A stretch of 18,211 bases of DNA from JASFQI01 sp050115555 (GTDB lineage Bacteria > Desulfobacterota > DSM-4660 > Desulfatiglandales > HGW-15): assembly GCA_050115555.1 (NCBI GenBank), contig JASFQI010000068.1:1-18211 (forward strand). Reading direction: 5' to 3'. Within the stretch, counting starts at the first letter, position 1; each line of letters starts with the position of its first letter. The position numbers were made by a program, and so were the translations under genes. The notes beneath the pieces were generated by a model. That model saw nothing but the letters and a program-made list of their open reading frames with translations. It was not told where the DNA came from and searched no databases. Shown here piece by piece: positions 6,161 to 14,189 of this stretch.

Positions 6161-7452
6161 GACGTTCCTCCTGCCGTGTCGACCACGATCTCCTGGCCCT
6201 CTGCCAGGCGTCCGTGGATGACCACGGTCCGGGTCCCGTCCGAGACGCCGGTCACCAGGGAGACCGGAACGAGACCGCCGCTCTGTTGCGACCAGACACG
6301 AGGGCCGGAGAGGCCTTCACCCGGGGATCCTTCCCGGGAATTCCTCCTGGGGGGGCCGGGAAGAAGGGAGCGCATCAGGCCGCGTTTTTCACCTTTCCCG
6401 GATCCTTTGGGAGTCGGCGGCGAGAATCGAAGGGCCGTATTGGGAACCAGGAGTGCATTTTCAACCTTTTCCACCGTGATCTCGGCTGTGGCGGTCATGC
6501 CGGGCCGCAGGGAGAGATCCTGGTTGTCCACGCTCAGGATGGTCTCGTACGTCACCACCCCGTCATTGGTCTCCGCGCCGTAGCGTACCTGAATGATCCG
6601 GGCCTCATAGGTCCGGTCCGGGAAGGCGTCCACCGTGAACACCGCCTCCTGCCCTTCATGGACCCGGCCCACATCCGCCTCGTCCACGTCCACGTGAAGC
6701 TCCATTTGCGTCAGGTCCTCGGCCAGGGTAAAGAGGACCGGGGCCTGGAGCGATGCGGCCACGGTTTGCCCGGGCTCTACACTGCGCGTGAGCACGATGC
6801 CGTTGATGGGGGCGTAGATCAGGGTCTTGGCTAGATCCGTTTTGTTGGACTGAAGCGAGGCCTCGGCTTCGACAACAGCGGCCCTGGCTACGGCCTCTTC
6901 AGCCTCGGCCCGTGCCAGGGTGGCCCGGGCCGCTTCCAGGTCGCTTACAGATACGGCTTTGGTTCGGCTGAGCATGCTGACCTTTTCCAGGCGTGACAGG
7001 TCGCTTCGCGCCTCGGCCACGCTCGCCCGGGCCTTGAGCACTTGGGCCCGGGCCGAGGCCAGTGAGGCCTGAGATTTTTTCACGACGGCCTCGAGCTTAT
7101 CGCGGCCCAGACGCGCCAGAACCTGCCCGATTTTGACGCGGTCATTGTAATCCACCTCAACGGTTTCCACGATGCCTGAGAGCTCGCTCCCCACCTCCAC
7201 CTCGTTCGTGGGTTCCAGGGTCCCTGTGGCCGAGACCGTCACCACAAGAGAACCTCGGGTCACCCTTTCGGTGATGAATGGAAGAGCGTCTTCTCCCCCG
7301 TTCCCTCGGGCCCAGCGGTACCCGAGCGGACCCAGGGCGACCAGGAAAATCATCCCAAGGATAAACAGGGTCCACCTTCTTCTGGATCTTCGGCTGGTGC
7401 CCGCCTTCACGGTTTGGGCCACGTCGGGGCTCGGTCGGATTTGCATGTTCAT
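6157..7452 (-). CDS. Periplasmic adaptor (membrane-fusion) protein, MacA/HlyD family
   Basis: I chose the ATG at 7450-7452 (MNMQIRPSP) because GGAGG lies 10 nt before it and it overlaps the preceding stop as ATGA. A longer reading from 7518 has no such support. The 431-aa product has a basic N-terminus and one membrane anchor (about 27-46). Next come a lipoyl/barrel half (GTLEPTNEVEVGSELSGIV), an Ala/Glu-rich coiled-coil hairpin (about 118-205), the second lipoyl half (YAPINGIVLTRSVEPGQTV) and a beta-barrel domain. Between about residues 340 and 380 is a Gly/Pro/Arg-rich insertion not expected in MacA, probably a flexible loop. It links the split MacB-like ABC complex to the outer-membrane factor encoded upstream. 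Confidence 0.88.
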   Translation of the reverse strand: MNMQIRPSPDVAQTVKAGTSRRSRRRWTLFILGMIFLVALGPLGYRWARGNGGEDALPFITERVTRGSLVVTVSATGTLEPTNEVEVGSELSGIVETVEVDYNDRVKIGQVLARLGRDKLEAVVKKSQASLASARAQVLKARASVAEARSDLSRLEKVSMLSRTKAVSVSDLEAARATLARAEAEEAVARAAVVEAEASLQSNKTDLAKTLIYAPINGIVLTRSVEPGQTVAASLQAPVLFTLAEDLTQMELHVDVDEADVGRVHEGQEAVFTVDAFPDRTYEARIIQVRYGAETNDGVVTYETILSVDNQDLSLRPGMTATAEITVEKVENALLVPNTALRFSPPTPKGSGKGEKRGLMRSLLPGPPRRNSREGSPGEGLSGPRVWSQQSGGLVPVSLVTGVSDGTRTVVIHGRLAEGQEIVVDTAGGTS

Positions 7453-8969
7453 CCTTGTTTTTCCTCCGTCGACGGCGGATTTTCCTCTAGGCCTTCGGTC
7501 CAGGTCATGGCCTGCCACCCGCCTCCAAGTGCCTTGTAGAGGCGAACCACGTCGGCGGCCACGGTCCCTTCGCTTTCCGCTACCTCGTCTTGAAAACCCA
7601 GGAGCGATCGCTGGGCTTCGAGCACGTCCCCGAAGTCGATGAGACCGGCCTCGTATTGGATCTGAGCCAGGTCCACGGCCTCTTGAGCGGCTGAGGCCGC
7701 TCGATGGAGGGTATCGAGCCGATCCCTTTCCAGGGCATAGGCCGATAAGGCGTTCTCCACCTCCTCTAGAGCGCTCAGCACGGCACCCTTGTACCGGGCC
7801 ATGGCCTGCTCCTGAAGGGCCTTTTGTACGTCGATATTTCGGCGAATGCGGCCGGCGTCAAAGACCGGCCATTCGATGCTGATTCCGTACCCGAAGGGCC
7901 AGACTGCCGTGGTGCCGAGATGGTTGAGGTCCAGTGTTTCCACGCCGATGGATCCGCTGATTCGAACCTTGGGATAGAGGTCTGCCGTAGCCTCTCCGAT
8001 CCGGGCGGTCTGGGCGGCCAGCTCGCGTTCTGCGCTTCGTATGTCCGGCCGCTGCCTCAGGACATCGGCCGGGATGCCAACGGCGACGTCCTTCGCCGGT
8101 GTGGGCACGATACCGATGTCGTCCAGTATGCTGTGAAGGGTTCCCGGAGCCCGGCCTTGTAGCACGGCCAGGCCGTTCAGGGCCGTTTCCAGCCCGCTCT
8201 CGAGGCTCGGGATTCGGGCACGCGTACTCTCCACGCTGTAACGGGCCTGGTGTACGGCCAGCTCGCTTTCGAGCCCGGCATCGCGCCGCGCCGATGTCAG
8301 GGCCAGGGTCTCCTGCTGAGCCTCGAGGTTGGCCCTCGCTACGGCCAGGCGGACCTGGCTGGTTCTCACCTCGATGTAGGTCAATGCGGTCTCCGCAGCC
8401 AGGGTGACCCAGGCGTCCCGCAGGTCCGCCCGGGTTGCCTGGAGGTCGGCCTCGGCCGCTTCCAACGTGCGTCGGACGCCGCCGAAGAGATCAAGCTCCC
8501 AGCCTGCGTCGAGCCCGGCGGAAAATTGTCGGATCGTGCCCTCGTCCCCCTGACCCGCCCCCAGCGAGGTCTCCTTGACCTCGTTTTCGATCTCGCCGCT
8601 GAAGGCTGCATTCCCGGTCGCATCCAGGGAAGGGTAAAGGTCGGTTCGGCTGAGTCCCCGTCTCGCACGAGCTTCCTGAACCCTGGCCACGGCCTCTTGA
8701 ATGTCCGGGCTTCCTCCAAGGGCACCCTCGATCAGGTGGGTCAGGACCGGGTCCTCGAAGCGCTCCCACCAGAGCGCTACGCTCTCGGCATCGGCCGGAT
8801 GGTGGGAAAGGCCGCGGTCGAGCGTTGTGTGCCACGAATCCGGGAGAGCCGTCTCCGGAGGCGCATAATCCGGCCCCACGGCCGCGCAGCCGATAACTGA
8901 AAGCGCGAAGGCCGCCGACATCACGGAAAGGAGGATTCGAGTCGTCTTTCTGTCGAGGGTTCTTGTCAT
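7449..8969 (-). CDS. Outer-membrane factor lipoprotein, NodT/OprM (TolC-like) family
   Basis: The ATG at 8967-8969 follows AGAGGT at good spacing; the in-frame extension to 9032 has no ribosome site and would overlap the previous gene. The 506-aa product begins with a signal peptide and lipobox VIGC (Cys28), then CAAVGPDYAPPETALPDSW, the standard NodT-family start. Two outer-membrane efflux repeats follow, with the usual motifs ALTYIEVRTSQVRLAVARAN, GIPADVLRQRPDIRSAERELAAQTARIGEA in outline (P-x-D-V-L-R-Q-R-P-D-I-R-x-A-E) and the C-terminal LYKALGGGW. These proteins form a trimeric channel through the outer membrane and periplasm. Together with the adaptor, ATPase and permease genes it completes a tripartite exporter. 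Confidence 0.92.
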   Translation of the reverse strand: MTRTLDRKTTRILLSVMSAAFALSVIGCAAVGPDYAPPETALPDSWHTTLDRGLSHHPADAESVALWWERFEDPVLTHLIEGALGGSPDIQEAVARVQEARARRGLSRTDLYPSLDATGNAAFSGEIENEVKETSLGAGQGDEGTIRQFSAGLDAGWELDLFGGVRRTLEAAEADLQATRADLRDAWVTLAAETALTYIEVRTSQVRLAVARANLEAQQETLALTSARRDAGLESELAVHQARYSVESTRARIPSLESGLETALNGLAVLQGRAPGTLHSILDDIGIVPTPAKDVAVGIPADVLRQRPDIRSAERELAAQTARIGEATADLYPKVRISGSIGVETLDLNHLGTTAVWPFGYGISIEWPVFDAGRIRRNIDVQKALQEQAMARYKGAVLSALEEVENALSAYALERDRLDTLHRAASAAQEAVDLAQIQYEAGLIDFGDVLEAQRSLLGFQDEVAESEGTVAADVVRLYKALGGGWQAMTWTEGLEENPPSTEEKQG

Positions 8970-9022
8970 GTGGTGACCTCTTGAAAATGCTTTCAGCTCA
9001 GCACACAGATCGAGCCGTGCCC

Positions 9023-9508
9023 TTAACGCCATCCTGGCCTTCCCCTGTAGGGGAACGAATGTCGATGCCGCGGGCTATGACGAGTCGGGCGCCGGGATCG
9101 CAGACGGCAGGGAGGCTCAACCACCTTGTAGCCCCTGTGGCACCGCTGGTAGGCCACCCCCAGGGAAATGTAAAAGGTGTCCCGCCCGGAAACGTAAAGG
9201 GAGCACCGAGGAGGAAGCGAGGATACGAACGCGCCGATAGGCGCACGAACCGTCAGGAACCCTCTGGGCGCCCGCCGGTAAAATGTTCCCCGGTGATAGT
9301 AGAACAGGCGATGCCCCACTCGAGTCGCCTCGCAATGCCGCGGCAGGTCCTTGACCACGCAGCGATGCTCGGGCGCCCTGCGCCACCCTCCATGGTGACG
9401 GGGTCCAGCGCAGGCACTCGCTGGGACAAGAAGAATCAGGATCAGGGCCGCCAGGCCCGTTCCCATGGCTTCCAGACGTCGGGTTATGGAGTGTTTCGCA
9501 GCGTTCAT
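9023..9508 (-). CDS. Secreted DUF6515-like protein, first gene of the exporter operon
   Basis: The 161-aa product starts after a strong AAGGAGGG site. It has a signal peptide (hydrophobic GTGLAALILILLVPASACAG, cleavage near residue 35), so it is periplasmic or outer-envelope. The mature part has the Tyr/Gly-rich repeats of DUF6515 proteins: LFYYHRGTFYRRAPRGFLTV, APIGAFVSSLPP, then DTFYISLGVAYQRCHRGYKVVEPP. The basic Arg/His-rich C-terminus is low complexity. The biochemical role of the family is unknown to me. It precedes the outer-membrane factor gene by 53 nt on the same strand. Its start faces the baeSR genes, so it is the gene nearest the shared regulatory region and may be an envelope-stress output of that system. 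Confidence 0.65.
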   Translation of the reverse strand: MNAAKHSITRRLEAMGTGLAALILILLVPASACAGPRHHGGWRRAPEHRCVVKDLPRHCEATRVGHRLFYYHRGTFYRRAPRGFLTVRAPIGAFVSSLPPRCSLYVSGRDTFYISLGVAYQRCHRGYKVVEPPCRLRSRRPTRHSPRHRHSFPYRGRPGWR

Positions 9509-9525
9509 GTCGTCCCTCCTTTCCG

Positions 9526-9554
9526 ATCGTACTGTGATTCAAGAAGACAACCAA
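9526..9554 (-). promoter_or_regulatory. Possible sigma-70 promoter of the exporter operon
   Basis: On the minus strand TTGGTT (9554-9549) is followed after 17 nt by TACGAT (9531-9526). Each box matches four of six consensus positions. The predicted start would be near 9519, leaving a very short leader that still contains AAGGAGGG. The match is moderate, so treat it as a candidate. Confidence 0.3.
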
Positions 9555-9620
9555 TGAGCTCGTCGGTGGGCGTTCGAACACCCTTTCCGACGATGGGTAA
9601 GTCCAGGGTAAAGGGCGATT

Positions 9621-9659
9621 GTGGAGAAAGTATGAAGGGATTCTGGGAATGCTGTGGGA
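9621..9659 (+). promoter_or_regulatory. Array of four 11-bp-spaced half-sites (distal) between the exporter operon and baeS
   Basis: Hexamers at exact 11-bp intervals read GTGGAG (9621), ATGAAG (9632), CTGGGA (9643) and GTGGGA (9654). The regular helical phasing and shared xTGxxG/A core resemble direct-repeat sites of OmpR-family regulators. It lies between the divergent exporter and baeSR genes. Confidence 0.4.
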
Positions 9660-9682
9660 TCGATCAAGGGACGAGGGAGGTT

Positions 9683-9721
9683 GTGAAGAACCTGTGAAGG
9701 AAGTGTGGGAAGGTGGCGAAG
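9683..9721 (+). promoter_or_regulatory. Array of four 11-bp-spaced half-sites (proximal) upstream of baeS
   Basis: Hexamers at exact 11-bp intervals read GTGAAG (9683), GTGAAG (9694), GTGGGA (9705) and GCGAAG (9716). This is the best candidate autoregulatory site of the downstream BaeR-like regulator. The first two units are repeated, with the same spacing, at 4132-4150 on the other strand. Confidence 0.45.
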
Positions 9722-9799
9722 GCTCCGGAACCATTTGAAAAACCCTTTGAGATGTACTACACCTGATCGAAAGAATGAGGTATGCACAACGGGGTGAGT

Positions 9800-11236
9800 A
9801 TGCGTACGCGACTTTCCTTTGAAATCTTCGGTGCCTTTCTCGTGGCATCGCTCGTGCTGGTGATCCTGACGGTTGGAGCACTTCGATTCTTCTTCACCGT
9901 GGGGTTTCGGGACTACGTTCACAAAAAGGAGCTCCAGAGGCTCCCGTACCTGGCCCAGGTCCTCGAAGCAGAGTATGCGAGAGAGCAGGACTGGGAGCAC
10001 CTCCGGCAAGACCGTGGCGCGTGGCGTGAGCTGCTGAAAGACGCGCGAGAGCTCAAGTGGGCGGACGATCTTTCCGAAGAGACGGATCCCGAATCCCAAG
10101 CCGAGGACCAGGATTCAGGAAGAACTCCGTCGAGAAGGCGCGGAATGCCCCCTTGGCTCTTCATTCTAGATAAAAACAAGCAGGCGCTCATCGGAGAAAG
10201 CGGCCGGGAGGACGCCCGGGACCTGATCGAGCTCCGGGTCGCAGGCGAGACCGTGGGATGGTTGGGGCTCGATGTGCGTGCCCCGTCTCGTTCACCCCTG
10301 GAAGTGGCGTTTCTGGAACAGCAGTACCGAGTGTTTTACTGCCTGGGCGGTGGAGTGTTTGTTCTTGCGCTGGTACTCACGGTTCTTCTCTCGAGGAGGC
10401 TGCTCGTGCCCGTTCGAAAGCTGACGGACGGGACCCAGGCCTTGGCCTTCCGCCGTTTCGACACGCGCATTCAGGTTCGTACGCGGAACGAGCTGGGACG
10501 GCTGGCCGATGACTTCAACCGAATGGCGGAAACCCTGGAGGCTTATGAGACCATGCGGCAGGATTGGATCTCCGACATCTCGCACGAGCTACGCACACCG
10601 CTTTCCATCCTGCAGGGGGAGATCCAGGCCCTGCAGGAAGGGATCCGACCGTTGAACCCCGGGGCCCTCGACTCCCTTCAGACGGAGGTAGACCGCCTCT
10701 CCAAGCTTGTAGAGGCCCTGCATCTCCTGTCCCTCGCTGATTCGGAAGGGCTGGCCATGCGCCGGGATCGGATTGCGCCGGTTCGAATCCTGCAAGACCT
10801 CGTGGAGGAGTTCCGGGACCCCATGAACCGATCCGGGATCGAGATCCGACTCGACATCCGAGGGACCGAGGACGCGGTCGGCGTCGGGGATGCGGACCAG
10901 GTGGGGCGGGTGTTCTCCAATCTTCTCCAGAACACCCTCCAATACACGGATGCTCCCGGAACCCTGGACATACGCGCCGCAGTGCATGAGGGGCGACTCG
11001 AGATCGTGTTCGAGGACTCGGCTCCGGGGGTGCCCGACGAGGCCCTGGGCCGGCTTTTTGATCGACTCTTCCGGGTGGACAAATCCAGAAGCCGCGATCT
11101 GGGGGGAAGCGGACTGGGGCTGGCCATTGCCAAGCGAATCGTGGAGGCCCACGGCGGAGAGATAAACGCAGCCCATGCCGGGACCGGCGGGTTGAAGATG
11201 ACCGTCAAGCTGCCCCTGGCCGGCAGAGGTGCATGA
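9800..11236 (+). CDS. baeS: Envelope-stress sensor histidine kinase, BaeS-like
   Basis: I prefer the ATG at 9800 (MRTRLSFEIF) because GGGGTGAG precedes it; an ATG six codons earlier (9782) has no well-placed site. The 478-aa kinase has TM1 (about 9-32), a periplasmic sensor of about 145 residues, TM2 (about 178-198) and a HAMP domain. The dimerisation domain carries the phospho-acceptor His262 in DISHELRTPLSILQGE. The ATPase domain has N-box FSNLLQNTLQYT, G1 DSAPGVP and G2 GGSGLGLAI. RNELGRLADDFNRMAETLE and the SAPGVPDEALGRLFDRLFRVD stretch closely resemble E. coli BaeS. It should autophosphorylate on envelope stress and pass phosphate to the regulator encoded 21 nt downstream. The divergent exporter operon is the obvious target. 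Confidence 0.88.
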   Translation: MRTRLSFEIFGAFLVASLVLVILTVGALRFFFTVGFRDYVHKKELQRLPYLAQVLEAEYAREQDWEHLRQDRGAWRELLKDARELKWADDLSEETDPESQAEDQDSGRTPSRRRGMPPWLFILDKNKQALIGESGREDARDLIELRVAGETVGWLGLDVRAPSRSPLEVAFLEQQYRVFYCLGGGVFVLALVLTVLLSRRLLVPVRKLTDGTQALAFRRFDTRIQVRTRNELGRLADDFNRMAETLEAYETMRQDWISDISHELRTPLSILQGEIQALQEGIRPLNPGALDSLQTEVDRLSKLVEALHLLSLADSEGLAMRRDRIAPVRILQDLVEEFRDPMNRSGIEIRLDIRGTEDAVGVGDADQVGRVFSNLLQNTLQYTDAPGTLDIRAAVHEGRLEIVFEDSAPGVPDEALGRLFDRLFRVDKSRSRDLGGSGLGLAIAKRIVEAHGGEINAAHAGTGGLKMTVKLPLAGRGA

Positions 11237-11257
11237 TAAAGTCAGGAGCGGAGGAAT

Positions 11258-11947
11258 ATGGCCGAAGAGCATATCTGGGTCGTGGAGGATGAACCCAAAA
11301 TCGCACACCTCCTGAGGGACTACCTGGTCCAGGCCGGGTATCAAGTGTCATGCCTGGATCGAGGAGACCAGGCGCTTGAGGCCACTAAGAAGAACGTGCC
11401 CGCCTTGATTCTTCTGGACCTCATGCTGCCCGGCATGGACGGCGTGGAGCTTTGCCGGGAGATTCGAAAGACGAGCAATGTTCCCATCATCATGGTCACC
11501 GCGCGCGTGGAGGATGTGGATCGCCTGATAGGATTGGAGGTGGGGGCGGATGACTACGTGTGCAAACCGTTCAACCCGCGGGAAGTGGTGGCGAGGGTCC
11601 GGGCGGTGCTGAGAAGGGCCCGCCCTCAGGAGACTCCCCGGCGCATTCACGCCGGGCCCTTTGTGCTGGACGAGGATACGCACCGTGTGACGGTATCAGG
11701 CAATGACCTGGACCTCACTCCGAACGAGTTTGCGCTGCTCAAGGCCCTGATGGCGCACCCTGACAGGGTGTTCCAGCGCCAGGATCTCCTGGACCGTGTC
11801 CAGGGGTACCGCTACGAAGGATACGACCGCACCATCGACACGCATGTCAAGAATCTGCGCAAGAAGATCGCTGTCCGGCTCGGCGACCGGGAGGTCATTC
11901 GGACGGTTTACGGTGTGGGGTACACGTTCAGCCTTAGAAGGGAATAA
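11258..11947 (+). CDS. baeR: OmpR-family response regulator, BaeR-like
   Basis: The 229-aa regulator starts after GGAGG. Its receiver domain (about 5-118) has acidic Asp11, phospho-acceptor Asp54 (LILLDLMLPGMDG), Thr81 and Lys103 (CKPFNPREVVARV). The winged-helix DNA-binding domain (about 130-229) ends RTIDTHVKNLRKKI and RTVYGVGYTF. The receiver region is very close to E. coli BaeR (LCREIR, VTARVEDVDRL, LEVGADDYVCKPF). It should bind 11-bp-spaced direct repeats; the arrays at 9621-9659 and 9683-9721 are the candidates. The gene follows the kinase gene by 21 nt, so one operon is expected. Confidence 0.92.
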   Translation: MAEEHIWVVEDEPKIAHLLRDYLVQAGYQVSCLDRGDQALEATKKNVPALILLDLMLPGMDGVELCREIRKTSNVPIIMVTARVEDVDRLIGLEVGADDYVCKPFNPREVVARVRAVLRRARPQETPRRIHAGPFVLDEDTHRVTVSGNDLDLTPNEFALLKALMAHPDRVFQRQDLLDRVQGYRYEGYDRTIDTHVKNLRKKIAVRLGDREVIRTVYGVGYTFSLRRE

Positions 11948-11973
11948 ACGATTGGGTTCACACATTCTCCTTA

Positions 11974-11989
11974 TTCCGCCATGGCGGAA
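11974..11989. repeat. Perfect 16-bp palindrome between convergent genes
   Basis: TTCCGCCATGGCGGAA is its own reverse complement. It lies 27 nt after the baeR stop in the gap between baeR and the convergent hybrid kinase. As RNA it could form a six-pair stem with a CATG loop, but no T-run follows on either strand, so a terminator role is unproven. Confidence 0.3.
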
Positions 11990-12068
11990 ACGCCTGGGCA
12001 TGACGTCTTGGGATCGAGGAAAATACGGAGGGTGATGCGGTGTGGTTCAGGAATGGAATCAATCGGTC

Positions 12069-14138
12069 CTACGTTTCATCCAGTACCCTGCGAACGGTGT
12101 GAGCGAAATCGTTCTGCGTGAGAGGCTTCATTACAAAGGCCCGGATTCCGAGATCGCGGGCTTTCTCCTTTGATATTTTTTTATTATATCCTGTGCAGAG
12201 GATAATCGGAAGGTCCGGACGAATCGCGAGCATGCTCTCTGCCAGCTTGTCTCCCGTCATGCCGGGCATGGTCATGTCTGTGACCACGAGGTCAAAGTGT
12301 CGAGGGTCCTGCTTGAAGGACTCCAGGGCCTCTGCCCCGTTGCCCCTCGTCTGCACCTCATAGCCCTGACGCTCAAGCATTTTTTTGATCATCATCCTGA
12401 TCGTGGGTTCATCATCGACAAAGAGGACCCTTTCGGTTCCGAAAGGGAGGTCCTTTTCCTGCCCCTTTTCTGTTTCGAGGGGTTCCCCCCCGGATGCAGG
12501 CAGGTACACGGTAAATGTGGTCCCTTTGCCCTCATCGGTTTCAACCGTGATTCCGCCTTGGCGATCCTGGACGATTCCATGGACCACAGCCAGACCAAGA
12601 CCGGTCCCTTCTCCCACTTCCTTTGTGGTGAAAAAGGGATCAAAGATGCGTTCCACATGCTGCTCCGCAATCCCAGGGCCGGTATCGCGAATTCGAAGCT
12701 CCAGGTAGCGGCCCTGGGAAAGACGACCCGTCAAGGTGTCTCGAGGGGCATCCAGTTTCGTTGCGTTCAGGGTGACCTCCAATGTGCCGCCTTCCAAATC
12801 CATGCTCTGCGCGGCATTGGTGCAGAGGTTCATGATGATCTGCTGGATTGAGGAAGGATCTGCAAGAACGGTGGGGAGGCCTTTGTGGATCTTCTGGCGG
12901 ATTTCCACGGTGGTGGGGATGGAAGAACGGAGCATTTTCAGGGATTCCTTGGCAATGGGCCCCACCTGAATGGTGGCAATGTGGTGCTCCTTCTGCCGGG
13001 CAAAGACCAGAATCTGGTTCACCAGGTCCCTGGCCCTCAATGCCGCCTCCCGCACCTCCTGGAGGTTGTTGTGAGCCGGATTCGTTTCAGGAAGATCAAG
13101 CATGGCCAGTTCGGCGTTTCCAACGATGACACCTAGAATGTTATTGAAATCGTGAGCGATTCCTCCGGCAAGCGTTCCGATGGCTTCCATCTTCTGTGCC
13201 TGCTGGAGCTTGATCTGAAGCTGGCTTTTTTCCCTGTCTGCCTTTTTCCTCTCAGAGATATCGCGTAATAAGCCCACGATTTTTAGTGGTTGGCCCTGGT
13301 CATGGCGTACAATAGAGGCAGCCAGGGAAAAGCTTCGAACGGAGCCGTCCTTGTCGAGGATGTCTAATTCATAATCATTGACCTTTTCTTGCGCCAGCAG
13401 GAGTTCCAAAAACGCCGCCCGTTTTTCAGGTTCCGCATAGAGGTTATACAAATCGGCCCCAATGAGCTCTTCCCTCGTATAACCCGAGATGCTGCTTACA
13501 GACGGACTGATTTCGATGATTTTACCGGCCAGACTTGCTTCGTAGTAAATATCCTGGATATTTTCAAAGATCTGGCGGTATTTTTCCTCACGTTCCCGCA
13601 GGGTCTCCTGCGCCTCCCTCTGCTTCACGTGATTCAACCCCATGATGGCGACCATCTCCGCAAAGCCGCTGAGAAAATCGAGGATTGCAGGGAGGCTATG
13701 CTCTTTCACGACGGGGACGGCTTCAAGGGCTTCTAAATATGCGTTTTCGTCGAAGCCGTACGTCGCCGCCTGCCTGCGAAAACGATCCGGATCGGGTGTT
13801 TTCAGGAGGAACTGCCCGACAAACGCGTTGGCGACATGCTCGCCCTCGATGACAATGGGGGACGCGGCATCGGTCAATCCGTTGGGGCACTGGTAGATGG
13901 AGTACCGTTTTCCTTGATGTAATTTATTGGCAAGAATTGTATCGCTTTCAATGCATTTTTTGAATGTATCCTTATTCTTTCGATGGAAATCGGTGCATAT
14001 CTTCTGCCACCTTGATCCGACAAGGACTCTCCCCTCCATGTCGATGATCGCTGCGGCCACACCCACGGCATTGCAGAACGCATCGAGAATGCTTTGGGCC
14101 TTTTCTTCGTCGATCAGGGATGAAAGCTCGTATTTCAT
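12069..14138 (-). CDS. PocR-PAS hybrid sensor histidine kinase with C-terminal receiver
   Basis: The 689-aa protein is soluble; I see no membrane segment. Residues about 5-170 are a PocR-type ligand-binding domain (LIDEEKAQSILDAFCNAVGV, CTDFHRKNKDTFKKCIESD, YQCPNGLTDAASPIVIEGEHVANAFVGQF) with Cys48, Cys62 and Cys84 in the usual places. A PAS domain follows (about 183-297, ending GLLRDISERKKA). The kinase core has His329 (AGGIAHDFNNILGVI) and an ATPase domain (DTGPGIAEQHVERIFDPFFTTK, GTGLGLAVVHGIV). The receiver (about 570-689) has Asp575/576, phospho-acceptor Asp621 and Lys671. PocR domains have been proposed to sense simple hydrocarbon derivatives. The start follows AGAGGCGG. It lies 51 nt after the HdrC-like gene on the same strand and is probably cotranscribed. 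No output regulator is adjacent. Aromatic-metabolite sensing is an attractive guess given bamB nearby. Confidence 0.9.
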   Translation of the reverse strand: MKYELSSLIDEEKAQSILDAFCNAVGVAAAIIDMEGRVLVGSRWQKICTDFHRKNKDTFKKCIESDTILANKLHQGKRYSIYQCPNGLTDAASPIVIEGEHVANAFVGQFLLKTPDPDRFRRQAATYGFDENAYLEALEAVPVVKEHSLPAILDFLSGFAEMVAIMGLNHVKQREAQETLREREEKYRQIFENIQDIYYEASLAGKIIEISPSVSSISGYTREELIGADLYNLYAEPEKRAAFLELLLAQEKVNDYELDILDKDGSVRSFSLAASIVRHDQGQPLKIVGLLRDISERKKADREKSQLQIKLQQAQKMEAIGTLAGGIAHDFNNILGVIVGNAELAMLDLPETNPAHNNLQEVREAALRARDLVNQILVFARQKEHHIATIQVGPIAKESLKMLRSSIPTTVEIRQKIHKGLPTVLADPSSIQQIIMNLCTNAAQSMDLEGGTLEVTLNATKLDAPRDTLTGRLSQGRYLELRIRDTGPGIAEQHVERIFDPFFTTKEVGEGTGLGLAVVHGIVQDRQGGITVETDEGKGTTFTVYLPASGGEPLETEKGQEKDLPFGTERVLFVDDEPTIRMMIKKMLERQGYEVQTRGNGAEALESFKQDPRHFDLVVTDMTMPGMTGDKLAESMLAIRPDLPIILCTGYNKKISKEKARDLGIRAFVMKPLTQNDFAHTVRRVLDET

Positions 14139-14189
14139 GCCGCCTCTGTCGTAGTCCGTACAAGCTCTTCCCAGCAGACCGCTCTGGTG

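Noticed and set aside
9033..9881. Overlapping open frames on both strands near 9033-9881
   Set aside because: They are shadows of the DUF6515-like gene and the intergenic region, with no ribosome sites and no domain signatures.
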